Shown here in pieces: positions 18,679 to 27,667 of a stretch of 64,000 nt of DNA; positions within the stretch are counted from its first letter, which is position 1, and every line of letters begins with the position of its first letter. The DNA is from Pseudomonas graminis (GTDB taxonomy: Bacteria > Pseudomonadota > Gammaproteobacteria > Pseudomonadales > Pseudomonadaceae): assembly GCF_004364335.1 (NCBI RefSeq), contig NZ_SOCR01000005.1, positions 310,001-374,000 of the forward strand, in the 5' to 3' direction. Position numbers and translations under genes: made by a program. Below the pieces are notes generated by a model. It did no database searches, had not been told where the DNA came from, and saw only the letters and a program-made list of their open reading frames with translations.

Positions 18679-20646
18679 TTATTCAGCCGAGGGCTGTTCA
18701 GCTGACGGGGTCGACGCTGCGGGGTCGACCGGGAGGGTAAAGGAACGCAGATCGATGGTCGGCGCGCTGGTGCCGCCGAGCCGATGATCCAGCACCAGCA
18801 ACTGGGCGTGGGTCAGCCCTTGGGTCAGCTGACTGAAATACTGCTCCAGCAGAAACGCCTGGCCCGCTTTGGCGTAGCCCTGTTGTTCGGCGCTGAAACG
18901 CAAATCCGCACCTTGCGCAGTGGCCATCACTTCCCGCGAGGTGGCCGCTGCCTGATCGAGAGCCACGCTGGCGTGTAACTGCGCCACATTGGCCTGATCA
19001 GCCGCCGCGCCACGCTCCCGGGCAATCAGTGCCTGGGCGCTGATCTGTGCGGCCTGGACAGCGTGATAGGCGTTCGCCGCCCCTGCGGGCGGATGAATTG
19101 ACTCGACCACGGTCGCGAGGATTTCTACGCCGCTGTCGAGTTTTTTCAGATCGCGCTGTACGGCGTCGCCGATGTCAGCCGCCAGATCATCGCGCTGCTC
19201 ACCCAGCAATTCATCGAGTGTGCGCGAGGCGAAGTCGTGCACCAGCACCCGGCTGGCGGTGCTGCGAATAAGACTGGGGATGTCGGCGCTGTTGTACGTC
19301 GCGGCCAGTGCGGCTTCGTCCGTCAAACCGATGCGATACACAAAGCGCACGTCCATGTTGACGATCTGGAAGCTCTGCTTATTACCGGAGCCGCTGGCAA
19401 TCACCTGCGATTTGTCATTGATGTGCGTGGCGTCCCACAGACGGTTGGCGATAGCGGGCGGCGGGCCTTCGGCAGGGTCAAGGGTCTGCTCGACACTCGC
19501 TCCTTCCGAGACGCTGGTCGCCAGTTCGTGGACCACACCATTTTCCACCGCCAGTACCGTCCCAAAGGGCCAAGGCAAGCCGGCGTGCAGACCCGGCTCG
19601 AGGACTTCAACCGGTTTGCCAAACCGTTCGTAAATGCCACGGCCCTGCATGGGGATTTCGTGAACACCGCTTAGCAACCAGCCCAAGCCGACGATGACTG
19701 CCAGCACCGGCAGAAAGGCGCGGCGCATGTAGGTAAACGCCCAGATCTGACGCAGGTCGATGCCGAAGCGGTTATGCAGCTCATTTCGCAGCGCCAACAG
19801 CGGACGCGGCGGCCAGCGCAGCAGACCAGCGACGAAGCTGCTGGCGATCAGGCGCGGTTCAAGGCGTTCGTTGTCCGGGCTGAAGACCGACAAGAATGCG
19901 CGGATGAGTAACTCGACAGCGACAAGCCCAGGCAACAGCCCAATCAACACCGCGAGCCGGGCGGGCCACAGACGATCAACGGAGGAAAAAAACAGGCAGA
20001 ACGCCGTGACCAGTAGCGTACCGATGGCGACCTTGGTGATCTGCGCCAGCTGCTCGGCTTCAGGCCAACTGGCCTCGGACTCATTGCTGAATTGCCGCTC
20101 CAGCACCAGCAGCGCAAAGCCGATCAACAGCAGCAGGCCGCCGACCATGTTGCCGACCACGCTGACATTGCTGCCCGACAGCGCAAGGTTCCAGATCAGG
20201 CCGATGCTGATCAGCGACAGCAACGCCCAGCCTGCGAGCCAGAACACTGGCAATCCTACCTGGCCGACCATTGAGGTGCCGGCACCGCTGATGCGTCCGA
20301 GCACGCGGTCGTACCAGCCCCGCTGTTCGTCGTGAAGCAGCGCTTCTTCGTCTGCTCGAATTGACTCAGGTGGTGCGATGACGCCCGCGCGCCACTGGCT
20401 GACTACGTGCGCCGACTGCAATGCCGCCGCCAGCACAAGCAGGCTGGCGGCGCTGTTGGTCAGCACCGCCGTCCACAGCGAGTCGGGAGAAAAAAGGTCA
20501 ACGAAAAGCGACACCACCAGGCCGATAACGCCCATCGCTCCTGTCAGGTACGTCAGCCGTGAAAGACGTCTCGATTGAACAGCCGCCTGCTGAAATCGCG
20601 GCAGGCTCGCCGGTGCAACGCCCTCATCATCCAGATCAACCCGCAT
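18679..20646 (-). CDS. Large multi-span SPFH protein, HflK-like
   Basis: 655-residue protein, first gene of the operon. The N-terminal half has about six predicted membrane helices (for example near residues 38-58, 65-80, 128-150, 158-180, 206-260), which plain HflK lacks. A further helix (LPVLAVIVGLGWLLSGVHEI) precedes an SPFH domain (GRGIYERFGKPVEVLEPGLHAGLPWP) and a C-terminal coiled coil. It therefore looks like a fusion of a multi-span membrane module and an HflK-type protein. A Zur box lies 97 bases upstream. Comparable genes sit beside hmtA in P. aeruginosa (PA2438/2439 region, from memory). Confidence 0.8.
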   Translation of the reverse strand: MRVDLDDEGVAPASLPRFQQAAVQSRRLSRLTYLTGAMGVIGLVVSLFVDLFSPDSLWTAVLTNSAASLLVLAAALQSAHVVSQWRAGVIAPPESIRADEEALLHDEQRGWYDRVLGRISGAGTSMVGQVGLPVFWLAGWALLSLISIGLIWNLALSGSNVSVVGNMVGGLLLLIGFALLVLERQFSNESEASWPEAEQLAQITKVAIGTLLVTAFCLFFSSVDRLWPARLAVLIGLLPGLVAVELLIRAFLSVFSPDNERLEPRLIASSFVAGLLRWPPRPLLALRNELHNRFGIDLRQIWAFTYMRRAFLPVLAVIVGLGWLLSGVHEIPMQGRGIYERFGKPVEVLEPGLHAGLPWPFGTVLAVENGVVHELATSVSEGASVEQTLDPAEGPPPAIANRLWDATHINDKSQVIASGSGNKQSFQIVNMDVRFVYRIGLTDEAALAATYNSADIPSLIRSTASRVLVHDFASRTLDELLGEQRDDLAADIGDAVQRDLKKLDSGVEILATVVESIHPPAGAANAYHAVQAAQISAQALIARERGAAADQANVAQLHASVALDQAAATSREVMATAQGADLRFSAEQQGYAKAGQAFLLEQYFSQLTQGLTHAQLLVLDHRLGGTSAPTIDLRSFTLPVDPAASTPSAEQPSAE

Positions 20647-20742
20647 TGCAGCTCCAAAGCCCGTTTAACGCTGTAATCATCACCCTTCCCGCCCGCCCAT
20701 TGGCGTTGCGAGACACTGCTTCAAGCCACGCTGACACAGGGC

Positions 20743-20755
20743 GTTACGATATAAC
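20743..20755. promoter_or_regulatory. Zur box of the SPFH-hmtA operon
   Basis: GTTACGATATAAC, close to the Zur core with changes in one half-site, 97 bases upstream of the first SPFH gene. It is nearly identical to the amidase box at 10772 (one base differs). Confidence 0.7.
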
Positions 20756-21155
20756 AGAAATCGTGAAATTTTCGTCTGATTATTCATTCGCGCAGCACTG
20801 GATGCGGGGTCAGACAGGCAGCAGACAGGTAGACATCGCCTGCCGTGGTATGGGCTGAAACCACCGACCATTTGGACGGCGCCTTCCTGGGTGAAGTCCG
20901 TTCTGCGAACCCGGGCTCCATGAGACCGGCTTTAGCCGGAATAGGCACGTTGAAGCCCTGAAGTGTGCGGCCAAAATTGGCCTCCCGAGCAACACGTTGA
21001 AGCAAGATCGGTTGTGCCCTGAAACGATTTTTTTCCCTTTGCGCGAACAAGATGCCGAGATTGTTATCTGTTTGTTGGTAATTTGCGTTCAGCAAGGATT
21101 GGGAAAGCGCACTTTTTTGTGCAGGAAGGCACAGCATCTTCAGAGGCTTCACCAT
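20756..21155. other. Intergenic region before opgD
   Basis: About 400 bases without a convincing gene between the divergent hmtA operon and opgD. It holds a short REP-like hairpin CCGGCT-TT-AGCCGG at 20926-20939 and presumably the opgD promoter. No good ORF with a Shine-Dalgarno sequence was seen. Confidence 0.4.
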
Positions 21156-22775
21156 ATGAATCGCAGGAATCTCTTGAAAGCGTCCATGGCGCTGGCAGCC
21201 TATAGCGCGCTGCCCGCCTCAGGTCTTTACGCGGCACGCGCGCTGGCTGCGGCGGCCGATGGCGACATCGAACACTTCGACTTCAAGTCCTTGCAGGACA
21301 ACGCCAAACAGATGGCCGGCAAGCCTTACGTCAGCACCAAGCAGAACCTGCCGCCTACCCTGGCGAACATGACGCCTCAGCAGTTCAACGCGATCAAGTA
21401 CGACGCCGGTCACTCACTGTGGAACGACGTGAAGGGCCAGCTGGACGTGCATTTCTTCCACGTCGGCGCAGGATTCAAAACGCCGGTGCGCATGTACAGC
21501 GTCGACCCGGCGACCCAACAGGCGCGCGAGGTGCATTTCCGCCCTGAGCTGTTCAACTATGAAGCCAGTCGCATCGACCAGAGTCAGCTCAAGGGCGACC
21601 TGGGCTTTGCCGGATTCAAGCTGTTCAAAGCTCCCGAGATCGCCATCAACGACATTCTGTCGTTCCTCGGCGCCAGCTATTTCCGCGCCATCGACAGCAA
21701 CAAGCAATACGGGCTTTCCGCCCGGGGTCTGGCGATCGACACCTACGCCCATAGCCCAGAGGAATTCCCTGACTTCACGCAATTCTGGTTCGAAAAGCCA
21801 ACCAAAGACGCCACGCGCTTTGTGGTCTATGCGTTGCTGGACTCCCCCAGCGCAACCGGTGCGTACCGCTTTGACATCGACTGCCAGGCTGACCGCGTGG
21901 TGATGGACATTGACGCGCACATCAATGCGCGGGCCGACATCGAGCAGTTGGGCATTGCGACCATGACCAGCATGTTCAGCTGCGGCACCCATGAACGTCG
22001 CATGTGCGACACCCTTCATCCGGAAATCCACGACTCCGACCGGCTGGCCATGTGGCGCGGCAACGGCGAATGGATCTGCCGTCCGCTCAACAACCCGGCC
22101 AAGATCCAGTTCAACGCCTTCGCCGACAAGGACCCGAAAGGCTTTGGCCTGGTGCAGACCGACCACGACTTCAAGACCTACCAGGACACCGTGGACTGGT
22201 ACCACCGCAGGCCGAGCCTGTGGGTCGAGCCGACGACGGCATGGGGCGAGGGCTCAATCGATCTGCTGGAACTCCCGACCACGGGCGAAACCCTGGATAA
22301 CATCGTTGCGTTCTGGAACCCGAAAGTGCCAGTCAAGGCCGGCATGTCGATGAACTACGGCTATAAGCTTTACTGGAGCCCGCTGCCCCCGGTCAGCACG
22401 CCGCTGGCGCAAGTGCACGCGACGCGTTCAGGCATGGGCGGTTTCATCGAAGGCTGGGCACCGGGCGAGCACTACCCTGAAGTCTGGGCGCGGCGTTTTG
22501 CCGTGGACTTCAACGGCGGCGGGCTGGACCGGTTGCCGGAAGGCTCGGGCATCGAGCCGGTGGTCACCGTGTCCCACGGCAAAGTGCAGGATTTCAATGT
22601 GCTGGTGCTGCCGGACATCAAGGGGTTCCGCGTGACGTTCGATTGGTACCCGACCAGCGACTCCGTGGAGCCGGTAGAAATGCGCATGTTCATCAAAACC
22701 GGCGATCGCACGCTGAGTGAGACCTGGCTGTACCAGTACTTTCCGCCCGCACCGGACAAGCGCCGCTACACCTGA
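21156..22775 (+). CDS. opgD: Glucan biosynthesis protein D
   Basis: 539-residue periplasmic protein that modifies the backbone of osmoregulated periplasmic glucans. The ATG at 21156 opens a twin-arginine signal peptide ([20 protein letters not shown]), as in OpgD of other proteobacteria, which is Tat-exported. The MdoG/OpgG domain covers the rest ([18 protein letters not shown], then [22 protein letters not shown] and the C-terminal immunoglobulin-like part ending WLYQYFPP). A longer ORF starting at 20997 is rejected because it would bury the Tat motif. It is a single gene; opgGH are elsewhere. Confidence 0.94.
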   Translation: MNRRNLLKASMALAAYSALPASGLYAARALAAAADGDIEHFDFKSLQDNAKQMAGKPYVSTKQNLPPTLANMTPQQFNAIKYDAGHSLWNDVKGQLDVHFFHVGAGFKTPVRMYSVDPATQQAREVHFRPELFNYEASRIDQSQLKGDLGFAGFKLFKAPEIAINDILSFLGASYFRAIDSNKQYGLSARGLAIDTYAHSPEEFPDFTQFWFEKPTKDATRFVVYALLDSPSATGAYRFDIDCQADRVVMDIDAHINARADIEQLGIATMTSMFSCGTHERRMCDTLHPEIHDSDRLAMWRGNGEWICRPLNNPAKIQFNAFADKDPKGFGLVQTDHDFKTYQDTVDWYHRRPSLWVEPTTAWGEGSIDLLELPTTGETLDNIVAFWNPKVPVKAGMSMNYGYKLYWSPLPPVSTPLAQVHATRSGMGGFIEGWAPGEHYPEVWARRFAVDFNGGGLDRLPEGSGIEPVVTVSHGKVQDFNVLVLPDIKGFRVTFDWYPTSDSVEPVEMRMFIKTGDRTLSETWLYQYFPPAPDKRRYT

Positions 22776-22823
22776 GCTTGATCAGCTGACAGCGTTGCGG
22801 GATTCAAGCTCGCTCGCGGGATG

Positions 22824-22859
22824 GCGTATTCGCCGCTGATTATTCAGCGGCGAATACGC
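22824..22859. terminator. Strong hairpin after opgD
   Basis: A perfect 16-bp inverted repeat, GCGTATTCGCCGCTGA (22824-22839) and its complement (22844-22859), with a 4-nt loop TTAT, about 50 bases after the opgD stop. No T-run follows, so it may be a terminator, an mRNA-stabilising stem or a mobile palindrome. Confidence 0.5.
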
Positions 22860-23232
22860 TGCACTTGTAACGAAAATGAGCCATAGAAAGTCGCCAGGCA
22901 ACCCGGATTTCTCCTCTTTTTACCAGCGTCAATTTTCTATCCGCTATTAAAATCAAAGACTTATGAATTGCGATATTTAGCCATCACTAAATATGTCCGT
23001 AAATTTGACTAATTGATTGACAGCCCTGCCATCTGCGGCTGATATACCCCTGTCGCGCCGCTCGCGAGGGGACCGAAACGCCCTTCTCCTCCCTCGCCGT
23101 GACCAACCTGAATCATCGCAATTGCACGCCATCTGCGGCCATCGCCGCTCGGGTGGCCGGTAGCTTTTTCTGCATGGCAGTCTGCGCGCGTTAACACTTA
23201 TCACACGTACAAATGCTCCCGAGGGGCTGCAC
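22860..23232. promoter_or_regulatory. Intergenic region with inverted and direct repeats
   Basis: The region between opgD and the O-antigen-ligase-like gene is AT-rich at 22920-23015 and holds an inverted repeat ATATTTAG-N6-CTAAATAT (22973-22994). A 12-base direct repeat GCCATCTGCGGC occurs at 23028-23039 and 23128-23139, exactly 100 bases apart. These look like binding sites for regulators of the downstream polysaccharide-type pair; the proteins are unknown. Confidence 0.45.
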
Positions 23233-24537
23233 ATGATGTCGACTTCCCCCGTTTACGTTGAAAAACCTTCTTCGCTTTCATTCAATAAATCCACCGCAAT
23301 CGCGCTGGTTGCGATCAGCCTGATGCTGGTCGAGACCTTCAACGGGGCGCTGCGTTTCTATCTGGATCAGGCAGGGATTTCCGTATTGCTCTACGCACCG
23401 AAGATCGCGTGTCTGCTGTTCTTCGCACTTGAACTGCGCAGTTTCAGGGCCGGGCCGGGCGTCTGGCTGAGCCTGCTGGTGCTGTTGCTGTCGGCAGGAT
23501 GGGCAGCGCTGAATGGCGCCCAGGCCGGGAATTTCGCATTCGCGTTGTACGGGATCAGTCCGCTGCTTTTCGGGATTGCCTGCGGCGACCAGATCATTCG
23601 CCACAAGCGCCTGTTCATGTGGGCGATTGCCTTCTGCCTGCTGGCTTCGCTGGGCGGTATCGCCCTCGACCGGTATGTCAGCCTGCCTTGGAAGGGCTAC
23701 AGCTATACCGTCGGCGGTACCGAGCTGAGCGCCAACACGGCATGGACCTCCGAAGACATGGACCGCCCGGCGGGTTTTGCGCGAATTTCCAGCTCACTGG
23801 CCATTATCATCTCGGTTCTCAGCCTGTACCTGATGGCGACTCTGCGCTCGAAATTGCTGGGTTTGACGGTCTGCGTGATCGGCTTCGCCGGGGTGATATT
23901 GACCACCAGTAAAGCGCCTGCACTGGCGTTCATCGGCGGAACCGGTCTGCTCTTGATGATGCGGTTTCGCTGGACGGCCCGGGCGACCATCCTTGTCGCG
24001 GTCGTACTCGGTATGTCGCTGCCCTTCGTGGCGATGATGACCGACTTCGATCCCAACAAGATCTCGGCCACCAGTTCGCTCGCGTCCATCTACGACCGGC
24101 TCATCAACACCTGGCCCAACGTCATTCGGACGCTGATGGACGATGATCGAACGTTCACCGGTGTGGGCTTCGGCCTGGTTGGCAGCGCCGTGGCCGCTTT
24201 CCCGGTTCCCGGCGCTGACATCTTCATGGTGTCCGACAGCACCGTGGTTTACCTGTGGGCAACGTTTGGTCTGGCCGGGCTGTTTCTTTACGCCCTGCAC
24301 ATCCCGTTGTTTTTCATCCTGGCCGACAGTGCCAGCCGTTACGGCCAGGCGTTGCTGGTGACAGGTTTCTGCATCTGCATTGTTAGCTGGACGACCGATA
24401 CGCTGGAAGTTACCCTCGCGAACATGTTCTTGGGCATGGCAATCGGCCATGCGCTGGTCATGAAATCGCGGGGCAAGCTACGGGACCCAAAGCCCCATGA
24501 GTTGCCCACGTGGAACGGCCTGCCGGGCCTGAGTTGA
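23233..24537 (+). CDS. O-antigen ligase/polymerase-like membrane protein
   Basis: 434-residue inner-membrane protein with roughly ten to twelve predicted helices and one large periplasmic loop (about residues 270-330), the layout of the Wzy_C/WaaL family. The family pattern around FTGVGFGLVGSAVAAFP (compare the G-x-G-x-G-x3 stretch before the conserved His/Asp loop in WaaL/Wzy) supports the call. Such proteins join polysaccharide repeat units or transfer them to lipid A core. It is followed after 13 bases by a GH39-like hydrolase gene, likely the same transcript. Two ATGs overlap the start; 23233 is used. Substrate unknown. Confidence 0.72.
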   Translation: MMSTSPVYVEKPSSLSFNKSTAIALVAISLMLVETFNGALRFYLDQAGISVLLYAPKIACLLFFALELRSFRAGPGVWLSLLVLLLSAGWAALNGAQAGNFAFALYGISPLLFGIACGDQIIRHKRLFMWAIAFCLLASLGGIALDRYVSLPWKGYSYTVGGTELSANTAWTSEDMDRPAGFARISSSLAIIISVLSLYLMATLRSKLLGLTVCVIGFAGVILTTSKAPALAFIGGTGLLLMMRFRWTARATILVAVVLGMSLPFVAMMTDFDPNKISATSSLASIYDRLINTWPNVIRTLMDDDRTFTGVGFGLVGSAVAAFPVPGADIFMVSDSTVVYLWATFGLAGLFLYALHIPLFFILADSASRYGQALLVTGFCICIVSWTTDTLEVTLANMFLGMAIGHALVMKSRGKLRDPKPHELPTWNGLPGLS

Positions 24538-24550
24538 CCGAGGCAATCCC

Positions 24551-25834
24551 ATGAGCTTTCGCAGCATCGGCTTAAGCGGCCTGGCACTGATGGCCGCCCT
24601 GTGCGCAGCCAATGTCGCCGTGGCCGAGCCTTTTATTGTCGGCGCTGCCACCCATTCGATGAATAACACCGGGCAACCGCTGCGCAGCCTTCAGATGGCG
24701 AGCGAGGCTGGCGTCACGTCCATTCGCGATGACGCTTTCTGGTCTACTGTCGAACCTGTGCGAGGCCAGATGCAGATCATTGCGCCGTGGCGCGCATGGC
24801 TGAGCACCGCCAAGGCACTGAACCTCGCCCCGATGGTTATTCTTGGCTACGGAAGCTCGTATCAGGGCGGCGCGAAGCCGCGCATACCTGCGGTCAAGAT
24901 TCCGTACCTGAAATACGTGGACTACCTCACCCGCCAGTTGGGCAGTCCGGTCAGGTTCTATGAGGTCTGGAACGAGTGGGACCTGGACGGCCCGACCGAT
25001 CCGCGCCTGAGCAATGACTACGTCGCGCTAGTCCGTGACGCAGCACCGATCGTTCGCAAGAACAATCCCCAGGCGCTGGTACTCGCTGGCGCCGTAACGA
25101 CCATGGGCATCAAGAGTGGTTTCGTCGACCGTATCCTGGCTGCAGGGGTGATGAAGTACGCCGATGGCATCTCCCTGCATCCATACGTGCACTGCGAAGG
25201 CAGCTACCGCAACACACCGGAAAGCTGGATCGGCTGGATGCGTGATCTAGACCGTCGAATCAGCGCCAAGGTCGGGAGGCCGGTGCCTTTGTATCTGACC
25301 GAGATGAGCTGGCCGAGCCACAATGGCAACTGCGGGGTCAGCGCCGAGCGCCAGTCTGCGTACCTGGCGCGTGCGTACTTCCTCATCCGTACGCTGCCGA
25401 ACGTCAAAGGCATGTGGTGGTATGACCTGATCAACGATGGCACCAACCGCACCGAGCAGGAGCACAACTTCGGCCTGCTCGATGCCGACCTTCGCGCTAA
25501 ACCGGCCTATTCGGTGCTCAAGGCCATCAGCCCTTACCTGCCTGAGTTCACCTACGAGCCGACCAACAGCTTGCAGTCCGACGGTGTTTTCCAACTGGCA
25601 TTCAGCAAAGGCCGCGAGCGCATTATGGTGGCGTGGGTCAGCGGTCGCGAACACGAAGTCAGCATCAGCGCCCCCGCCATGAAAAACAAACCGGTGCGCA
25701 TCCTCGACACGCAAACGCCGGACAAAGGCATGACAGACTCTGCACAGCAGTGGGTGTGCGATGGTCAGCGCTGCTCGGCCCGGCTGACACTGACGGAGTT
25801 TCCGAAAATCATTCGTCTAAGTCCTGACGCCTGA
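24551..25834 (+). CDS. Secreted glycoside hydrolase, GH39/PslG-like
   Basis: 427-residue exported enzyme. A signal peptide (ALCAANVAVAEP) precedes a TIM-barrel domain. Clan GH-A catalytic residues are visible: the acid/base glutamate in YEVWNEWDLDG and the probable nucleophile glutamate in YLTEMSWPS. The C-terminal ~100 residues are a beta-sandwich. The overall pattern resembles PslG of P. aeruginosa, a GH39-type endoglycosidase of exopolysaccharide synthesis, but the other psl genes are absent. Paired with the upstream polymerase/ligase-like gene, it probably trims or processes the same glycan. A terminator follows 32 bases after the stop. Confidence 0.75.
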   Translation: MSFRSIGLSGLALMAALCAANVAVAEPFIVGAATHSMNNTGQPLRSLQMASEAGVTSIRDDAFWSTVEPVRGQMQIIAPWRAWLSTAKALNLAPMVILGYGSSYQGGAKPRIPAVKIPYLKYVDYLTRQLGSPVRFYEVWNEWDLDGPTDPRLSNDYVALVRDAAPIVRKNNPQALVLAGAVTTMGIKSGFVDRILAAGVMKYADGISLHPYVHCEGSYRNTPESWIGWMRDLDRRISAKVGRPVPLYLTEMSWPSHNGNCGVSAERQSAYLARAYFLIRTLPNVKGMWWYDLINDGTNRTEQEHNFGLLDADLRAKPAYSVLKAISPYLPEFTYEPTNSLQSDGVFQLAFSKGRERIMVAWVSGREHEVSISAPAMKNKPVRILDTQTPDKGMTDSAQQWVCDGQRCSARLTLTEFPKIIRLSPDA

Positions 25835-25866
25835 CCCGCGACGCCTGGCGACCGCACCTGTGCAAG

Positions 25867-25898
25867 CCCGCCTGACTCTGTCAGCGCGGGTTTTTTTA
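25867..25898 (+). terminator. Intrinsic terminator after the hydrolase gene
   Basis: Stem CCCGCCTGAC / GTCAGCGCGGG with one bulged C (25867-25876, 25880-25890) and loop TCT, followed by TTTTTTTA. Confidence 0.9.
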
Positions 25899-25993
25899 TG
25901 TGCTGCGGATACAGATGCTGGCAATACGACATTTACTGGACATGTCTTGCTGCTACTTTACGACCTTGGGCAGACACGCTGCCGGGGGAACGT

Positions 25994-26755
25994 ATGGGGC
26001 TTCGAGGAAGATTCATCGTTGGCTGTTTGCTCGGGCTGCTCATGCTGCCAGCAGTGGCTGAGCCGTACGTCGCAGGCGGGGCTCAGTGGAAGCCTTATGC
26101 CTACGAGGACAAGAACGGCCACCTGGCGGGGATCTCCATTGAGATCGCACGACGCGTGATGAAGCTGGCCAGCCTGGACGTTACCTTCGTCACCTACCCC
26201 GTCAACCGCCTCCAGTCGATGCTGCGCAAGGGCGAGATCGATATCAACTACGCTGACGCGCTGATCTGGAACAGCCCCGAGGAGCAGCGTCGATACGTGT
26301 TCTCCAAGCCTTATTCCACGGTCAAGGAGCACCTGTACTTTCTGGCCGACCACCCTGCGCGCCGCCAGACCATCGCACAATTGGAGCACCTGACCATCGG
26401 CATGGTTCGGGGCTATAACTACTGGGCCCTGGACCCGGCCATCGAGAAGCGCCGCCTGACCCGACTGGAAACCTCCAGGGACGAAGCGCTGATCAAGCTG
26501 CTCCAGAGCAAACGCGTCGACGCCATTGCCATGGTCGACGACATCTTTGATGAGCTGATTTCAAGCAATGACCTTGACCCCGGCCAGTTCGTCCAGGGCG
26601 CACGACTCAGCGAAGCGCCGCTGGTGTTCAAGCTGCAGCCGCAATACGCATCGTGGTTGCCGCGCATCAACAGTGCGATCGACAGCCTGACCAAGACGGG
26701 CGAGCTGGAGCGCATTCGACGCAAGTATTTGCCGGGGACGCAGGTGGCGAAGTGA
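25994..26755 (+). CDS. Periplasmic amino-acid-binding-type protein (SBP_bac_3)
   Basis: 253-residue exported protein. The ATG at 25994 follows GGGGGAA and starts a signal peptide (RFIVGCLLGLLMLPAVA-EP). The mature protein has the family-3 solute-binding layout: WKPYAYEDKNGHLAGISIEIARRVM at the start and MLRKGEIDINYADAL in lobe one. No ABC transporter permease or ATPase gene is next to it. Such lone binding proteins are often sensory or of unknown role. It ends about 96 bases before a terminator. Confidence 0.8.
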   Translation: MGLRGRFIVGCLLGLLMLPAVAEPYVAGGAQWKPYAYEDKNGHLAGISIEIARRVMKLASLDVTFVTYPVNRLQSMLRKGEIDINYADALIWNSPEEQRRYVFSKPYSTVKEHLYFLADHPARRQTIAQLEHLTIGMVRGYNYWALDPAIEKRRLTRLETSRDEALIKLLQSKRVDAIAMVDDIFDELISSNDLDPGQFVQGARLSEAPLVFKLQPQYASWLPRINSAIDSLTKTGELERIRRKYLPGTQVAK

Positions 26756-26841
26756 CAACAGGCGGTTCATTGAGTCAGCAATTTGTAACCGCGGAACAGG
26801 AGGCCGCGCGCATCCCGGACCTGGGAAGTACAATGCCGACC

Positions 26842-26876
26842 TAAAAAAAAACCCCACCGAGAGGTGGGGTTCTTAT
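26842..26876. terminator. Bidirectional intrinsic terminator
   Basis: Perfect stem ACCCCACC-GAGA-GGTGGGGT (26851-26870), preceded by a run of nine A (26843-26851) and followed by TCTTATT. Confidence 0.92.
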
Positions 26877-26904
26877 TACTTCGTCTGTCCTCGGGGGGAG
26901 GTGC

Positions 26905-27624
26905 ATGCACCCGCGTATCCCGTGGCTAGTGAAAAAACTATATGGACATAGGTTTATCAAGTCAATGCAAAAAAACTGTCCAGTTTCGACCGCCCTGTCA
27001 TCGGTCCGGATGGCCACTTATCGAAGTGCGGCTGCTGTGGCCGGGTTCGGCGCTGAAGAGACCTTGGCGCTTTACGCTTGGAACGCTCGCGTATCAGGCG
27101 CCCTGCTCACACCCCTACATATATGCGAAGTCGTTGTTCGCAACGCCGTTGCTGACGCATTAGAGCTAATTCACGGACCCTCCTGGCCTTGGAATTCAGG
27201 CTTCGAGCGCAGCCTCCCTCGGTGCGCAGGACCCGGCTATGACCCGCTGACAGACCTGCAGCGCCTTAAGTCGAAGCGCAACACTACGGGCCAGATTGTC
27301 GCCGAACTGAAATTCATATTCTGGGAGAAAATGTTTACTAGCAGACATGACGATCGAATATGGAACTCGTGCCTTACCCAAGTTTTTCCCAACCTGGAGC
27401 CCGCCAATACGACCGCAGAGAACCGCAAGAAGATATTTGAAAATTTGAACAACGTGCGACTGCTCAGAAACCGCATTGCCCACCACGAACCTATTTTCAG
27501 TCGAGATCTCCAAGCCGACTTCTGCATCATCATCGGGCTGGTAGAAGCACGGTGCAGAGCATCCGCCTCGTGGATGTTGAAGCAGCAGCATGCTCTAGAG
27601 GTCATCGCCACCAAACCTTTCTAG
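26905..27624 (+). CDS. Abi_2 family protein with HEPN motif
   Basis: 239-residue cytoplasmic protein. The C-terminal region LNNVRLLRNRIAHHEPIF carries the R-x4-H motif of HEPN ribonucleases and the LRNRIAHHEPIF signature of Abi_2 (AbiD/AbiF-type abortive infection proteins). Members stop phage growth by harming the infected cell, and some act as toxins. It stands alone between a terminator and the convergent end of the biosynthetic operon, with no obvious antitoxin. The start is uncertain: ATG 26905 follows GGGGGGAGG closely (3-base gap), while ATG 26965 is an alternative without a clear Shine-Dalgarno sequence. Confidence 0.78.
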   Translation: MHPRIPWLVKKLYGHRFIKSMQKNCPVSTALSSVRMATYRSAAAVAGFGAEETLALYAWNARVSGALLTPLHICEVVVRNAVADALELIHGPSWPWNSGFERSLPRCAGPGYDPLTDLQRLKSKRNTTGQIVAELKFIFWEKMFTSRHDDRIWNSCLTQVFPNLEPANTTAENRKKIFENLNNVRLLRNRIAHHEPIFSRDLQADFCIIIGLVEARCRASASWMLKQQHALEVIATKPF

Positions 27625-27667
27625 GCGTTTCTCATGCGCGAATGCGGCAGAGCGCCGAAAATAACCT

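Noticed and set aside
20926..20939. REP-type palindrome CCGGCTTTAGCCGG
   Set aside because: It is short and only one copy was confidently seen; a related GGCTAAAGCC near 37250 is too weak to define a repeat family.
24503..24518. parS-like sequence CCCACGTGGAAC in the ligase-like gene
   Set aside because: Only about 12 of 16 positions match and the left half-site is poor; it lies in coding sequence.
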